This document shows, piece by piece, positions 36,147-46,213 of a stretch of 64,000 bases of DNA. The notes under the pieces were generated by a model, which saw only the letters and a list, made by a program, of their open reading frames with translations, was not told the DNA's origin and did not search any database. Origin of the DNA: CAWFZT01 sp963820415 (lineage in GTDB: Bacteria > Chloroflexota > Anaerolineae > Anaerolineales > Anaerolineaceae). Positions within the stretch are counted from its first letter, which is position 1, and each line of letters starts with the position of its first letter. Location of the stretch: NCBI GenBank assembly GCA_963820415.1, contig CAWFZT010000004.1:310001-374000 (forward strand), written 5' to 3'. The translations under genes and the position numbers were made by a program.

Positions 36147-36371
36147 GTCGAGTTTTATTCTTCTCGATGACCGATTTAAGACCGTGTAATGACCATCTAG
36201 GCATAGAATTTTATAGACGATTCTATTATACTTTGCTTAATCAGATTCCGGACCATTCCCTTGTTCATCTTAGTATTTACTTAGTCCATCGAAGCCACCG
36301 AAATATAAAAGGATCGGTTTAGAAGAGTTTGTAATTGAAAAAGAATATCCAAAAGTAAAAAGGAGATAACC

Positions 36372-37790
36372 GTGGATAAGAAGATCAGTCGACGTAAATT
36401 TCTTGTATTAGCCAGTTTAACTGGATCCGCAGCAGTTTTATCCGCTTGCGGTCAACCCACCCAGGCGCCTGTACAAGCTACACAGCCCCCACAACCCACC
36501 GTGGAACAGCCCACGAATACGCCGGCTGCTACGTCTGCGCCAACAGCCACAACTGCACCAGTTGCCACAATAACGCCCACCAAACCTGCTACTCCGACCA
36601 CTTTGAATATCATTCATAACTGGTCGCCGGAGGACAGCCATGGGCCGTATATGAAAGATGTGTTTACTCGTTTCATGGACGCCAACCCAGACGTGACGAT
36701 TAAAGAAGACATCGTAACGGATGTCGACATCGCTCAAAAAGTGAATACCGCATTTATGGCTGGGCAGGAACCAGACCTTATTTTTGACAATGACTTTCCA
36801 CAAACAGTACTCTGGCCGCAGCAGGGCGTAACTATCTCTCTTGACCAATACTTGAAAGACTGGGGGTTGGCAGATGCTTTTTTACCATCGGCCCTGGCTA
36901 CATTCACAACTAATTTTGGTGGAAAGCTGGCTGCCTTCCCATTAGAGGGGTATTACTGGCTTCTCTTTTATAACCCGCGGGTGTTCAAGGCAGCGAGTGT
37001 GGACATCCCTACCAATGTCGATGAATTGATTGCAGCCGTCCCTAAAATCAAGGCCACCGGTTCTGAGGTTCTTGCATTGGCATTGAATGACGACAGTGGT
37101 TATTGGGGCGCCCTGGTATGGAAAAAAGCGGGAATGACCAATCAGGAGTATTGGGATTGGGAAGCCGGAAAACGCATGATGGCAGACATCCCTGATGCCC
37201 GCACAGCCGTAGCGAAATTTGTACAATTCAGAGACGCAGGCGGGTTTCCAAAGAATGCCGCCGGGTTGACCATGCCAGATGCCTTGCAATTATTTACAAC
37301 AGGTAAATCTGCCATGTATGTCAATGGAACCTGGATCTGTGACGCGATGGTAAAGGCCATGCCAGCGGATCTGGTGAAGGAGATCATCGTCGGCGGATTT
37401 CCGCCATTTCCTGGAAACCCGGACCTTACAAAATCGGTCGTTGAGGGTAGTTTCGGCGCAAAAGGCATTTGGATTACCCGCAATGGTGCGAAAAAGATCG
37501 ATGCAGTTCGTCGCTTTATTCAATTCTTCTATCAGAACGTGAATTGGATCACACAGAACCTCGGTGAACCATATCCGATGAAAGATTCTTCAAAGTTAGA
37601 TCTTACAAAATTGAACCCCCTCTCGGCACAAACGCTAAGCTGGGGTGATCGGGTCTCAATCTCTGGTTATGCGATAACGCCTTCGGGTGTAGACCTATCT
37701 GCTCCATCAAATTTGCAATACACTTCGGCTCCTGTAGATGATATTATCGCCGCATACGATAAGGCATACAAGGAGGGCATGTCGAAGTAA
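36372..37790 (+). CDS. Sugar ABC transporter solute-binding lipoprotein
   Basis: A 472-residue family 1 (carbohydrate) solute-binding protein. The N terminus combines a twin-arginine-like SRRKFLVL and a lipobox ending in Cys26 (VLSACGQ), then a Thr/Pro/Ala-rich linker (about 30-75) and the binding domain (IIHNWSPEDSHGPYMKDVF, GFPPFPGNPDLTKSVVEGSF, GIWITRNGAKKIDAVRRFIQ). GTG start with AAGGAG upstream. It feeds the two permeases that follow. The missing ATPase is usually supplied by a shared MsmK/UgpC-type protein elsewhere. Confidence 0.93.
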   Translation: MDKKISRRKFLVLASLTGSAAVLSACGQPTQAPVQATQPPQPTVEQPTNTPAATSAPTATTAPVATITPTKPATPTTLNIIHNWSPEDSHGPYMKDVFTRFMDANPDVTIKEDIVTDVDIAQKVNTAFMAGQEPDLIFDNDFPQTVLWPQQGVTISLDQYLKDWGLADAFLPSALATFTTNFGGKLAAFPLEGYYWLLFYNPRVFKAASVDIPTNVDELIAAVPKIKATGSEVLALALNDDSGYWGALVWKKAGMTNQEYWDWEAGKRMMADIPDARTAVAKFVQFRDAGGFPKNAAGLTMPDALQLFTTGKSAMYVNGTWICDAMVKAMPADLVKEIIVGGFPPFPGNPDLTKSVVEGSFGAKGIWITRNGAKKIDAVRRFIQFFYQNVNWITQNLGEPYPMKDSSKLDLTKLNPLSAQTLSWGDRVSISGYAITPSGVDLSAPSNLQYTSAPVDDIIAAYDKAYKEGMSK

Positions 37791-37807
37791 CCCAACCCTC
37801 ACAAGAT

Positions 37808-37842
37808 TCTGAAAAGGCTGGGGAATTCCCAGCCTTTTCAGA
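37808..37842 (+). terminator. Perfect 15-bp hairpin between binding protein and permease
   Basis: TCTGAAAAGGCTGGG - GAATT - CCCAGCCTTTTCAGA, a perfect 15-bp stem with a 5-nt loop, 17 bp after the binding-protein stop. There is no long T tract. Such hairpins between a binding-protein gene and its permeases usually protect the upstream mRNA or partly attenuate, giving more binding protein than permease. Confidence 0.7.
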
Positions 37843-37870
37843 TTTATGGATAAAATGATCAGGACATTTT

Positions 37871-38806
37871 ATGACGACTATCACCATAAAACGGATTAAG
37901 AACGATAAGAAAACCGAGGGCTATTATCAGCAACGGCGATCGAGTAACCTGATTTCATTCCTCCTGCTATCAATGCCAGCTTTAATCTGGTACCTGGGGT
38001 TGATTGGTTGGCCGCTTATAAATATGTTCTATATGAGTTTTTTACGATGGGAGGGTATTATCCTTCCTTCAACTTTTGTTGGTTTTCGTAATTATGTCAT
38101 CCTGTTTACGAGCGATTCTCATTTTTGGCCCGCTGTAAAGAATACGTTTTTGTGGCTGCTTGTTGAAGTTCCGCCCGTCATTTTGATCGGCTTTGCCTTG
38201 GGATATTTCCTAAGCCAGAGGCGCGCAGGGTATCGATTTTTTCGTTTTATTTTTTTCCTGCCCCAAATGGTTTCGATATCTGTCCTGACCCTGCTCTTTA
38301 GTGGCATCTATATGGATCACGGTCTGGTAAACAGCATCCTCCGAATGATTGGGCTGAATCAATTCACCCACCTTTGGCTGGCTGAACCAGGTACGGCATT
38401 GATGTCGATTATTGCTTTGGATTATTGGGGAGGGTTTGGGTATACCTCGGTATTGTTCTTTAGCGCGCTGGCAAATATCTCAACTGAAATCTACGATGCT
38501 GCTCGTCTGGATGGCGCCCTACCCTGGATAACTATGTGGGAGATCGCCTTTCCCATATGCCGGGATTTTGTTGGATTAATTATCATGTTTCAGACCTTGT
38601 GGGTCCTTACAGGTACAGGCCCAATCATCTACCTGCTCACAAAAGGAGGGCCTAATGATGCCACCCTCAATCTAAGTTATATGGTGTACCAGCAGGCAAT
38701 CTCGCCATCTACCCACTTGGGTTACAGCCAAAGTATTGCAGTGGTACTTTTCTTTATTGGATTTTTACTTTTGGCGCTCATTAGAGTTTGGGCGCGGAAA
38801 TCATAG
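37871..38806 (+). CDS. Sugar ABC transporter permease (MalF/UgpA type)
   Basis: A 311-residue inner-membrane permease with six helices. The cytoplasmic EAA loop is EIYDAARLDGALPWITMWEI, which contacts the ATPase. The N-terminal basic stretch (about 1-28) precedes the first helix LLLSMPALIWYLGLIGWPLI. Second gene of the importer operon. Confidence 0.93.
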   Translation: MTTITIKRIKNDKKTEGYYQQRRSSNLISFLLLSMPALIWYLGLIGWPLINMFYMSFLRWEGIILPSTFVGFRNYVILFTSDSHFWPAVKNTFLWLLVEVPPVILIGFALGYFLSQRRAGYRFFRFIFFLPQMVSISVLTLLFSGIYMDHGLVNSILRMIGLNQFTHLWLAEPGTALMSIIALDYWGGFGYTSVLFFSALANISTEIYDAARLDGALPWITMWEIAFPICRDFVGLIIMFQTLWVLTGTGPIIYLLTKGGPNDATLNLSYMVYQQAISPSTHLGYSQSIAVVLFFIGFLLLALIRVWARKS

Positions 38807-38873
38807 TCATTAAAACCAAGCATATTCATATTCTTAGTTGTTATTTCTCCAATGAGCCATCTTAAGGAAAAAT

Positions 38874-39731
38874 ATGAATCAATGGTCCTTCATAAAAAAA
38901 ATAAAGCGAGATGATGATCCAGTATATACATTCGTTAATTATGCGGTTGCAATCTTCTATTCATTACTGATCCTTCTTCCAATCTACTTTTTGTTGGTTT
39001 CTTCTTTTAAGGAGAACCAGGAAATATATGCCAATGTTCTTGGTTTCCCACACCAGTGGCAAATCGTAAATTTCAAAAATGCTATTGAAAACGCTCTTTT
39101 AATTCCCTCCATGGGAATTTCTGTTTATGTAACCTTTGGGGCTTGTGCGGTCACTTTACTCCTGGCATTACCTGTATCGTATGCCATCGCAAAAATACCT
39201 TCTGGCTTGTCAACCTGGATAGAGTCCCTGTTTGGGGCAGGTTTTCTAATTCCTGGATTGGCTTTGTTGGTACCAATTCTCATGGTTATTGTCAATTTGA
39301 AAATCTTGTACAATCCAATTGCATTAATTGTTGTTTATCCAGCGACAGCATTACCAATGACTGTGTATATCCTAAGCAGCCAATTTCGGGCGATTCCGAA
39401 TGAATTGGAAGAGAGTGCGGAAATAGACGGGGCTACACGTTTACAAACACTCTGGTTTGTTTTTATCCCCGTCAGCCTTTCCGGAATCACCACTGCCACG
39501 ATCCTGAATTTCATTGGTTTTTGGGGTGAGTACTTTTTTGCCTTGATCTTGCTGACAACCCAATCTACTACAGTTCAAGTCGCTGTAACCATGCTCAATA
39601 CTCAAAGAGTCCCCGATTATGGAGTAATCGCGGCTGGCGCCATTCTGGTGATGATCCCAATGTGGATCATGTTCATCATTTTCCAGGAAAGAATTGCCAA
39701 GAATCCGTTGGCTGGTTCCGTGAAAGAATAA
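38874..39731 (+). CDS. Sugar ABC transporter permease (MalG/UgpE type)
   Basis: A 285-residue permease with six helices. EAA loop: ELEESAEIDGATRLQTLWFV. Other family features are LLLPIYFLLVSSFKENQEIY at the N terminus and GVIAAGAILVMIPMWIMFII near the C terminus, followed by the basic cytoplasmic end. It pairs with the preceding permease. Probable end of the importer transcript, given the hairpin that follows. Confidence 0.93.
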   Translation: MNQWSFIKKIKRDDDPVYTFVNYAVAIFYSLLILLPIYFLLVSSFKENQEIYANVLGFPHQWQIVNFKNAIENALLIPSMGISVYVTFGACAVTLLLALPVSYAIAKIPSGLSTWIESLFGAGFLIPGLALLVPILMVIVNLKILYNPIALIVVYPATALPMTVYILSSQFRAIPNELEESAEIDGATRLQTLWFVFIPVSLSGITTATILNFIGFWGEYFFALILLTTQSTTVQVAVTMLNTQRVPDYGVIAAGAILVMIPMWIMFIIFQERIAKNPLAGSVKE

Positions 39732-39743
39732 CCCTCAGTTCTG

Positions 39744-39774
39744 CCAGGTGATTACACTGGTTAGAAATTTTTTT
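39744..39774 (+). terminator. Probable Rho-independent terminator after the importer
   Basis: CCAGGTG-ATTA-CACTGG forms a hairpin with one bulged G, followed within 8 nt by seven consecutive T. Placed 12 bp after the second permease stop. Confidence 0.5.
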
Positions 39775-39892
39775 GGTTAAAAGCATATTGCATTGAATAC
39801 TTTGGACTAACAAATCTAATTCCATTGATCAGCTTTATTTCCCCGAAAATCAGATCTGGAATTCGTTTATCGACCAATTCGAGGATACTAAA

Positions 39893-41237
39893 ATGTTTCC
39901 ACCCTATAAGCAGCTCCGTGCCATTTTGATTAATGTAGTGGCTGACAAAAATCGTCAAGGGCATATCACAAGTGGTATGATTGAAGAGCTCAAAAAATTA
40001 CCGGACAGCTATGACGTTCTCTATGCTTTTGCTAAGCGTCTTGCCCACTTACCCCTACGTGAGGACTGGCCATATGTAGAGCCTAATGACTGGCCTGGAA
40101 TCGAGGCCGAATTAGATCCCAGCCGTTTACATGGCATAATCCAACCACGTACACTCCAGGAAGCAGAACGACGAGTAGAAGCAGCCTTTCTCGGCTCGGT
40201 GTGCGGTTGCATACTCGGTAAACCGTTGGAGATCAACCCAAATTTGGTCGAGATCAAGCAGGCCCTGGAACCGTTTGGTGAATGGCCCCTCGCAGATTAT
40301 GTGACTGAGCGGGCTGCACACAACTTCGACCGACAACCACACCCCGACTGGATTGACAGTGTGCGAGAGCGCATACACTGGGTACCTCCGGACGACGACC
40401 TGAACTATACAGTATTAGGGATGCTGATTTTCGAGCAATACGGCTTTTCCTTCACTCACCAGAATCTCTTGAGGTTGTGGCTGGCATTTCTCCCTCCTGC
40501 TTTTACCTGGGGGCCAGAACATACAATTCTTACGAAGGCGGCGTTGGAGACATCGTACGCAGAGGGTTTCGATCCAGATAATGCAACGCTCGAGGGGTGG
40601 GTTTCAATTCTCAATCCTGAAGATGAGTCTGTGGGGCTTTGATTTAGTCGATGCCTATAGTTATGCCTGCCCTGGCAACCCAGCTCTGGCTGCTGAGCTT
40701 GCCTGGCGTGATGCAAGTCTCACTCACCGCCGCACGGGGACCTATGCCGCGATGTTTGTCGCCGCTGCCATCGCAACCGCATTCGTAGCAAAGGGCCCTT
40801 TAGAGATCTTTGAGACAGCTCTGAAGTTTGTGCCACGTCGTAGCCGCTTCTACGCCATTGTAGCCGACTTATTGGATGAGGTAAGTCAAGCATCTAACTG
40901 GCTAGAGGCTTACCAGCGCATCCATGACAAATACCATCAATATGATCACTGCTGGGTTTATCAGGAAATAGGGACCCTCATTAACTCACTCCATTTCGCT
41001 GAGAATGTGGGAGACGGCATCTGCAAGCAGGTAATGCAAGGCAATGACACAGACAGCTTCGGCGCTAGAGCTGGCTCAATCCTAGGAGCATACTTTGGAC
41101 CTGAATATCTGGAGCATCGATGGATTGAACCCTTTGGCGACGATATGCGCACCAAACTTGCTGGATTTCCCGAGCGATCGTTATCTAAACTCGCGGCTCG
41201 AATGGGGGCACTTACTAAAATAAGCCATATTGTGTGA
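39893..41237 (+). pseudogene. ADP-ribosylglycohydrolase-family protein, frameshifted
   Basis: About 448 residues if repaired. The first part (39893 to about 40630) has the family's N-terminal block RVEAAFLGSVCGCILGKPLE and the metal-site motif HWVPPDDDLNYTVLGML. After a frame change near 40621-40638, conservation continues with WGFDLVDAYSYACPGNPALA, AWRDASLTHRRTGTYAAMFV and the second metal-site motif GNDTDSFGARAGSILGAYFG. Both di-Mg2+ motifs of DraG/ARH enzymes are therefore present. In sugar operons these proteins may hydrolyse a ribosyl- or other furanosyl bond rather than ADP-ribosyl-protein; that is inference. It follows the importer by 160 bp. Confidence 0.82.
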
Positions 41238-41295
41238 CTGTGTAGGATATCGCCATTATTTCATGCCGCTTCACTATCAAGGATGACTAATAAAT

Positions 41296-42090
41296 ATGAA
41301 AGCTTATGAGTTGCAATCGTATCTCAAAACGCTTAATGGCGGCTGGGTCAATTATGAAAAGACGGTAGATACTTTCAAATCTGGCAATCCGGATGTTGTA
41401 GTACGTGGCATTGCAGTTGGGTGGATGAGTTATACCTGGGCACTCCGGCAAGCGGTTGAACTGGGCTGCAATGTCTTTGTCACCCATGAACCTACCTATT
41501 ATGATCACTTCGATAATGCTCCCCAGATCTTCGACCTGCCCGGGGTGAGTGACAAGCGGCGTTTTATCGAAGAAAATGAGTTGGTCATCTTGCGCTGCCA
41601 CGACCTCTGGGACCAGATACCCGCCATTGGGATCGCGGACTCGTGGGGCGAATGGTTGGGCCTGGGTAAAGCCATTGACGGTGAAGGGTATTTTCGCGTC
41701 TACGATGTCTCGGGTAAAACTGCTTTACAGGTGGCACAAGAAGTTGTACTCCGCACCACTCTTTTTGGCCAGGAAGCAGTCGCTTTGGTCGGTCCGCCTG
41801 AGAGAGAAGTAACCAGGGTCAGCATCGGCACTGGTGCGATTACTCCATTTCTTGAATGCATCGCCTTGTACAAAGTCGACCTGGCTATCTGTACAGATGA
41901 TGGTACGCACTACTGGCGAGATGGCGGTTATGCGATCGACATGGGTATTCCATTGATCGTCGTTAACCATGCCGTCAGCGAGGAAGCAGGTGTATTGAAC
42001 CTGGCGAAGCATTTACAGGTGCATTTTCCCAACATTCCTGTTCACCACATTCCTCAGGGGTGTATGTTCAAACTTATAAGTTACGTTTGA
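41296..42090 (+). CDS. Nif3-like dinuclear-metal-centre protein
   Basis: A 264-residue protein of the Nif3/DUF34 family, which forms toroidal hexamers with a two-metal site; function is unsettled. Seen: VVRGIAVGWMSYTWALRQAV, the metal-binding VTHEPTYYDHFD in place of the classic T-H-H-P, RCHDLWDQIPAIGIADSW, IGTGAITPFLECIALYKVDL, and a C-terminal NHAVSEEAGVLNLAKHL with His and Glu ligands. The HEP variant marks a subgroup that seems to be linked with sugar operons, which agrees with its place between the ADP-ribosylglycohydrolase-like gene and two glycosidases. Confidence 0.8.
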   Translation: MKAYELQSYLKTLNGGWVNYEKTVDTFKSGNPDVVVRGIAVGWMSYTWALRQAVELGCNVFVTHEPTYYDHFDNAPQIFDLPGVSDKRRFIEENELVILRCHDLWDQIPAIGIADSWGEWLGLGKAIDGEGYFRVYDVSGKTALQVAQEVVLRTTLFGQEAVALVGPPEREVTRVSIGTGAITPFLECIALYKVDLAICTDDGTHYWRDGGYAIDMGIPLIVVNHAVSEEAGVLNLAKHLQVHFPNIPVHHIPQGCMFKLISYV

Positions 42091-42380
42091 TGAGAAATGC
42101 ACCTTAAAGGCAGGAACAGCGTGGAAGGTTTGAACATTAACATAGAAATCAATACGCAGCAGATGCCGTAAAAGATGACTGGTCATTTTTACGATCACCC
42201 GTGTACATAGTCCCAAGATGGTTTTGGCTAACAATAATAATCGTCAAAATATCAGTCATGGGTATACTTGTCATGGGAACGTTCCTCTTAGATTTGGTTG
42301 AGCAGCATAATCTTGAGGATATTTCCTCTTTTCCTCAATTACTTTTCGATTTCACATCAAACGTAATATGTGAGGTGAAT

Positions 42381-44538
42381 ATGGCTTCGGTTGAAACTAT
42401 CGAAAAGCTGAAAGAACACCCCGAGTGGATTCCACCCCGCTCGGATGTGCGCGTCTTCCTTGGGGAGCCAGGCGCTCCGGAAGCGACGAAAACCACTGTC
42501 GAACCCGGCAACGTCTTCTCACCGGGTATGATGACCTTTGGTGTCACCTGGTGGCTACGTTTCCCCGCCGAAAACACCTTCTATGCCACTGAGACAGCTG
42601 CGCTGGAGACGCTGCACTGGCGTTATGAAGAGGGTTACCTACCGGTGATCCACTGCGAAGCCCGCGTGCACGGATTAGATGCCCAGCACAGCTTGTTCCA
42701 GGATGGCACTGCCAGGGATTTATCTGAAGAAGTATGCGCCCGCTTGCGCCTGTCGAACCCGGGTCCAGAACCAGCTTCCGTGCAGGTCTTCATCGCCTTG
42801 CGCTCGCTGGGACCAGCGGGTGGGCCGCTGCCTGGCCTGGCAGTAACGGCGGACAAGAGAGGTTTCTGCCAGCCTGCCGGCAGCTTACCTCTGCTGGTGG
42901 CAGACCGGGGGCCGGATGCTATCGGCTGTGGTGTAGGCGATCCCTCAACGCTGGCGCGCCAGGGGGATGTACCTTCCGAGGTTGAGTGCCATGACCCAAA
43001 TGGGTGGACTTTTGGGCTGATTCGCTACGACGTCACCATCCCAGGGGGCGAATCCTGGTCGGTGCACCTTGACTGCCCTCAGCAAACCTACCGCATCTGG
43101 CAGCAACTGGGGAACAGCACCGCCGTTCCCCACCCCGAGTTGTTCGATGCCCGTCTCCAGGCGCACCTGGCAAGCTGGCGCGCCCGTTTCGCCAGCATCG
43201 GCCTGGATGTCCCGGATGATGACTTCCGCAACGCTTTCTTTGCTGGAGTCCAGCACCTGCTGACGGCTACGGTGGGCGACCAGGCGCACATCGCGGCCCT
43301 GGCTTACCCACTAGTCTGGCTGCGGGATGGCGTTTACATCATACGCTGCCTGGAACCTGGCCGGTTTCCACCTGGTGGCGCGCGCCGCCACGGAATACTG
43401 TGTACGTAATGATTTCTTTGGCGGGTTCGGCGCCGAGGGGGATGCCCCAGGCGAGGGGATCTGGGCGCTGGTATCGCACTACCGCATCACCCGTGATAAG
43501 CACTGGCTGGAACGGGTCTACCCGGCCATTCGCCGCAAGTGTGAGTGGTTGTTTAAGATGCGCCGGACAACCCAATCTATCCAGGTCATCACCGACAACC
43601 CAGTTTTGCCATTTACACAAGCCAACCGCTTGTTGGGATTGATCTGCCAGCCCGCCAGCGCAGGGATCATCCATGGCACGATGGACTCTGGGATCGCCTA
43701 CTCGGTCGGTTTTGTCAACCATTGGGCGTTGAATGGCCTACGCTGCGCGGCCTATGCTGCCAGTGAATTGGGTTTCCTGGCAGATGTGGCGGCCTATTCA
43801 GCTGAGGCTGCCGACTTGGAAACCTGCCTGGTGGAATTTATCCAGCACCACCCAGATTACTTCGAACACGAGCGCACAGCCAACAGCCTGCTGTGGCCGA
43901 CCCACGCCTGGGAAAGCAACCCCGGGTACGTGGAAGAGCCTTTCAACCGCTGGTGGGCGAAAAACCGCGGCTCAGGTGACAGTGATTACCAGCCCGAACT
44001 GTACTGGTTGTACTTTGAGTATGCCCAGGCCCACAATGCGCTCCTCCTGGGGCAGCGCGAGCGCGCCTTCCGGGTGGTCCGCTACCGACTGCAGCACCAG
44101 GATTTGCCCGGGCTGTACGGTTGGCGCGAGGGTATGGATGGCGTGGGCATGGATAATATTATCAACGGGGTCACGCTGATCCGTCAGCTGCGCGGCTGCC
44201 AGAAATTCGACTGCATCACCCCGCACGGTTGGTCGCAGGCGGAGATGTGGCTGCTACAACGCGGCATCCTGGTGGAAGAATGGCAGGATGGGCTGCTGCT
44301 CTTCGCCGGCGTGCCGGAGAGCTGGCTGAAGCCGGGAGGGCGAGTCGGTTTCCACGGCCTGCCTACCTGGTATGGTAAAGTCACGGCAGCTCTGCAGGTT
44401 AGTCAGGATGGGCGTTCTGCGCGGGTCGAGGTATCTGGGATGGAACCGGGAACGCTCATCCGCATCCGACTGCCGCACGGACAGGTGGAAGTCGCAGCCG
44501 ACAGCCAGGGGATACTGGAGATTGAAGTGACATTATAA
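42381..44538 (+). pseudogene. Six-hairpin glycosidase-like enzyme, frameshifted
   Basis: About 719 residues if repaired. The N-terminal beta-rich domain (MASVETIEKLKEHPEWIPPR ... GLIRYDVTIPGGESWSVHL) and start of an (alpha/alpha)6 barrel (HIAALAYPLVWLRDGVYIIR) are in the first frame. After a frame change near 43350-43360 the barrel continues: LAGFHLVARAATEYCVRNDF, FGAEGDAPGEGIWALVSHYR and THAWESNPGYVEEPFNRWW, with a C-terminal beta domain. The WLRDG and GDAPGEGIW motifs resemble amylo-alpha-1,6-glucosidase / GH63-like folds. The exact GH family is not certain. No signal peptide, so intracellular. ATG 42381 has GAGGTG upstream. The gene lies 290 bp after the Nif3-like gene; a hairpin GTAAAAGATGAC/GTCATTTTTAC lies between them. 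Confidence 0.7.
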
Positions 44539-44591
44539 TCATCAAGGTGGAAGTATAGGTCCGCCCCACAAAAGATTTATAAGGAGGAAAC

Positions 44592-45674
44592 ATGCAAGCT
44601 TTCAATGGTTTTGGGATGCATTTGGGGAATCTCGCTTATCTTTCCAACGCGAAGACACGCTCGATCAGCCTGGAGAACTTCAGCGGTGAAAAAGGCAAGG
44701 GGGGCATGGCAGTCGAGGGGGCGGGTGCCAAGGCCGCCCGCGACCTGGGCCAGGGTTGGAAAATCTCTCCATGCGTGGGAATCCAGCCTGGCGAAACTAT
44801 CCTCATGGGCGAAGTCAGCGGATCGGGCGCCGTCCAGCAAATCTGGATGACACCCTCTGGTTCCTGGCGGCTTAGCATTCTGCGCATCTATTGGGATGGC
44901 TCTCCTACTCCCGCGGTCGAGTGTCCAGTGGGCGATTTTTTCGCTTGCGGTTGGCAGAAGTACTGGCAAGTGTCTTCGCTGCCAGTGTGCGTCAACCCCG
45001 ACTATGCCTTTAATAGTTATTGGGAGATGCCCTTCCGCAAAGGCTTCAAAGTCACCATGACCAACCTCGCGGCCGAGCCGATGACGCTGTTCTACCAGAT
45101 TAACTACGTCCTGGGCGATGTGCCTGAGCCAGCCGCTTACTTCCATGCCCAGTTCCGGCGGGTCAACCCCTTGCCTTACAAAGCAGTCTACACCATCCTG
45201 GATGGTGTGAAGGGACAGGGACAGTACGTGGGCACCTACTTGGCCTGGGGCTCGAATAATTCCGGCTGGTGGGGTGAAGGCGAGGTCAAGTTCTACATGG
45301 ATGGCGACCGGGAATTTCCCACGATCTGCGGCACGGGACTCGAGGATTATATCTGTGGCTCGTACGGATTTAAGGTTAGCAGGGAGGCCAGCGGGTACCG
45401 TGACTTCACGACCCCCTACACTGGCTTCTCGGTCATCCGAACGGATGGTTTCAACCAGTCACAGACGTGTTTCAGCATGTACCGCTGGCACATTAGCGAC
45501 CCGATCCGCTTCGAGCGAGACCTGCGCGTGACGGCCCAGGCCCTCGGCTGGCGCAGCGGGGAGCGCTACTTACCCCTCCAGGATGACATTGCATCGGTTG
45601 CTTACTGGTTCCAGACCCTGCCTAGTGCGCCATTCCCTCCGCTGCCAGGGAAAGATGATCTGGAGATCATTTAA
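44592..45674 (+). CDS. GH172 (DUF2961) family protein
   Basis: A 360-residue protein of the former DUF2961, now GH172, with a double-jelly-roll fold; members include alpha-D-fructofuranosidase / difructose dianhydride I synthase and D-arabinofuranosidases. Seen: ISLENFSGEKGKGGMAVEG (family N-terminal 'S-f-d-rtGgn' region), ILMGEVSGSGAVQQIWMTPS, LRIYWDGSPTPAVECPVGDF, and ICGTGLEDYICGSYGF with conserved Glu251, a likely catalytic acid. Strong AAGGAGG site. It has no signal peptide, so the substrate is imported, fitting the ABC transporter upstream. Last intact gene of island A. Confidence 0.9.
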   Translation: MQAFNGFGMHLGNLAYLSNAKTRSISLENFSGEKGKGGMAVEGAGAKAARDLGQGWKISPCVGIQPGETILMGEVSGSGAVQQIWMTPSGSWRLSILRIYWDGSPTPAVECPVGDFFACGWQKYWQVSSLPVCVNPDYAFNSYWEMPFRKGFKVTMTNLAAEPMTLFYQINYVLGDVPEPAAYFHAQFRRVNPLPYKAVYTILDGVKGQGQYVGTYLAWGSNNSGWWGEGEVKFYMDGDREFPTICGTGLEDYICGSYGFKVSREASGYRDFTTPYTGFSVIRTDGFNQSQTCFSMYRWHISDPIRFERDLRVTAQALGWRSGERYLPLQDDIASVAYWFQTLPSAPFPPLPGKDDLEII

Positions 45675-45766
45675 GTCTGATCCGAAACGTGATCCATGAT
45701 TAGCATCTCTTTCCTGGCTGATTGACCTGAATATCTCTCCACTGTATCCGCCTGGTTTTACGGGGA

Positions 45767-46155
45767 ATGGGTACGTACATGCTGGGGCTCAGTGTAGATG
45801 ACCTGACCGACATCTTCTACGGGCATCTTAACTGGGACAGCATTCCCTTGATCCTAATCACTTTCTCGGACGGACAACCGATCGAAACCGCCAGTAGCAT
45901 ATCCATGATATGGACACCCAACCCAACCTGCCTCTGTGGCTGGCGATAGGGTACGTGTCTCCCCAATATCGTAAGCTGGGCATCGGAGCGGAGATGGTGA
46001 AAGCGGTCGAAGGCGCAGCGAAAAAGCTCCAGATTGGCTGGCTTTACCTGTTTACGACCGACCAGGAGCACTTCTACACCCGCCTGGGCTAGTCGGTGCT
46101 GGAGCGGGTTGAATACTGGAACCACCCCGTGGTCATCATGGAAAAATCCTTGTGA
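45767..46155 (+). pseudogene. Decayed GNAT N-acetyltransferase gene
   Basis: A broken acetyltransferase. The N-terminal part ends in ITFSDGQPIETASSIS in one frame. The acetyl-CoA-binding part (LPLWLAIGYVSPQYRKLGIG, GWLYLFTTDQEHFYTRLG) is in another. A TAG at 46090-46092 replaces the Trp expected in 'RLGW', then SVLERVEYWNHPVVIMEKSL completes the domain. A frameshift plus a nonsense change means real decay. Confidence 0.75.
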
Positions 46156-46213
46156 GGGTAGGCTAAGGGCTGGAATTTTCCCCCAAAAGCTAGGCATTTA
46201 ACCCTAGATATTG

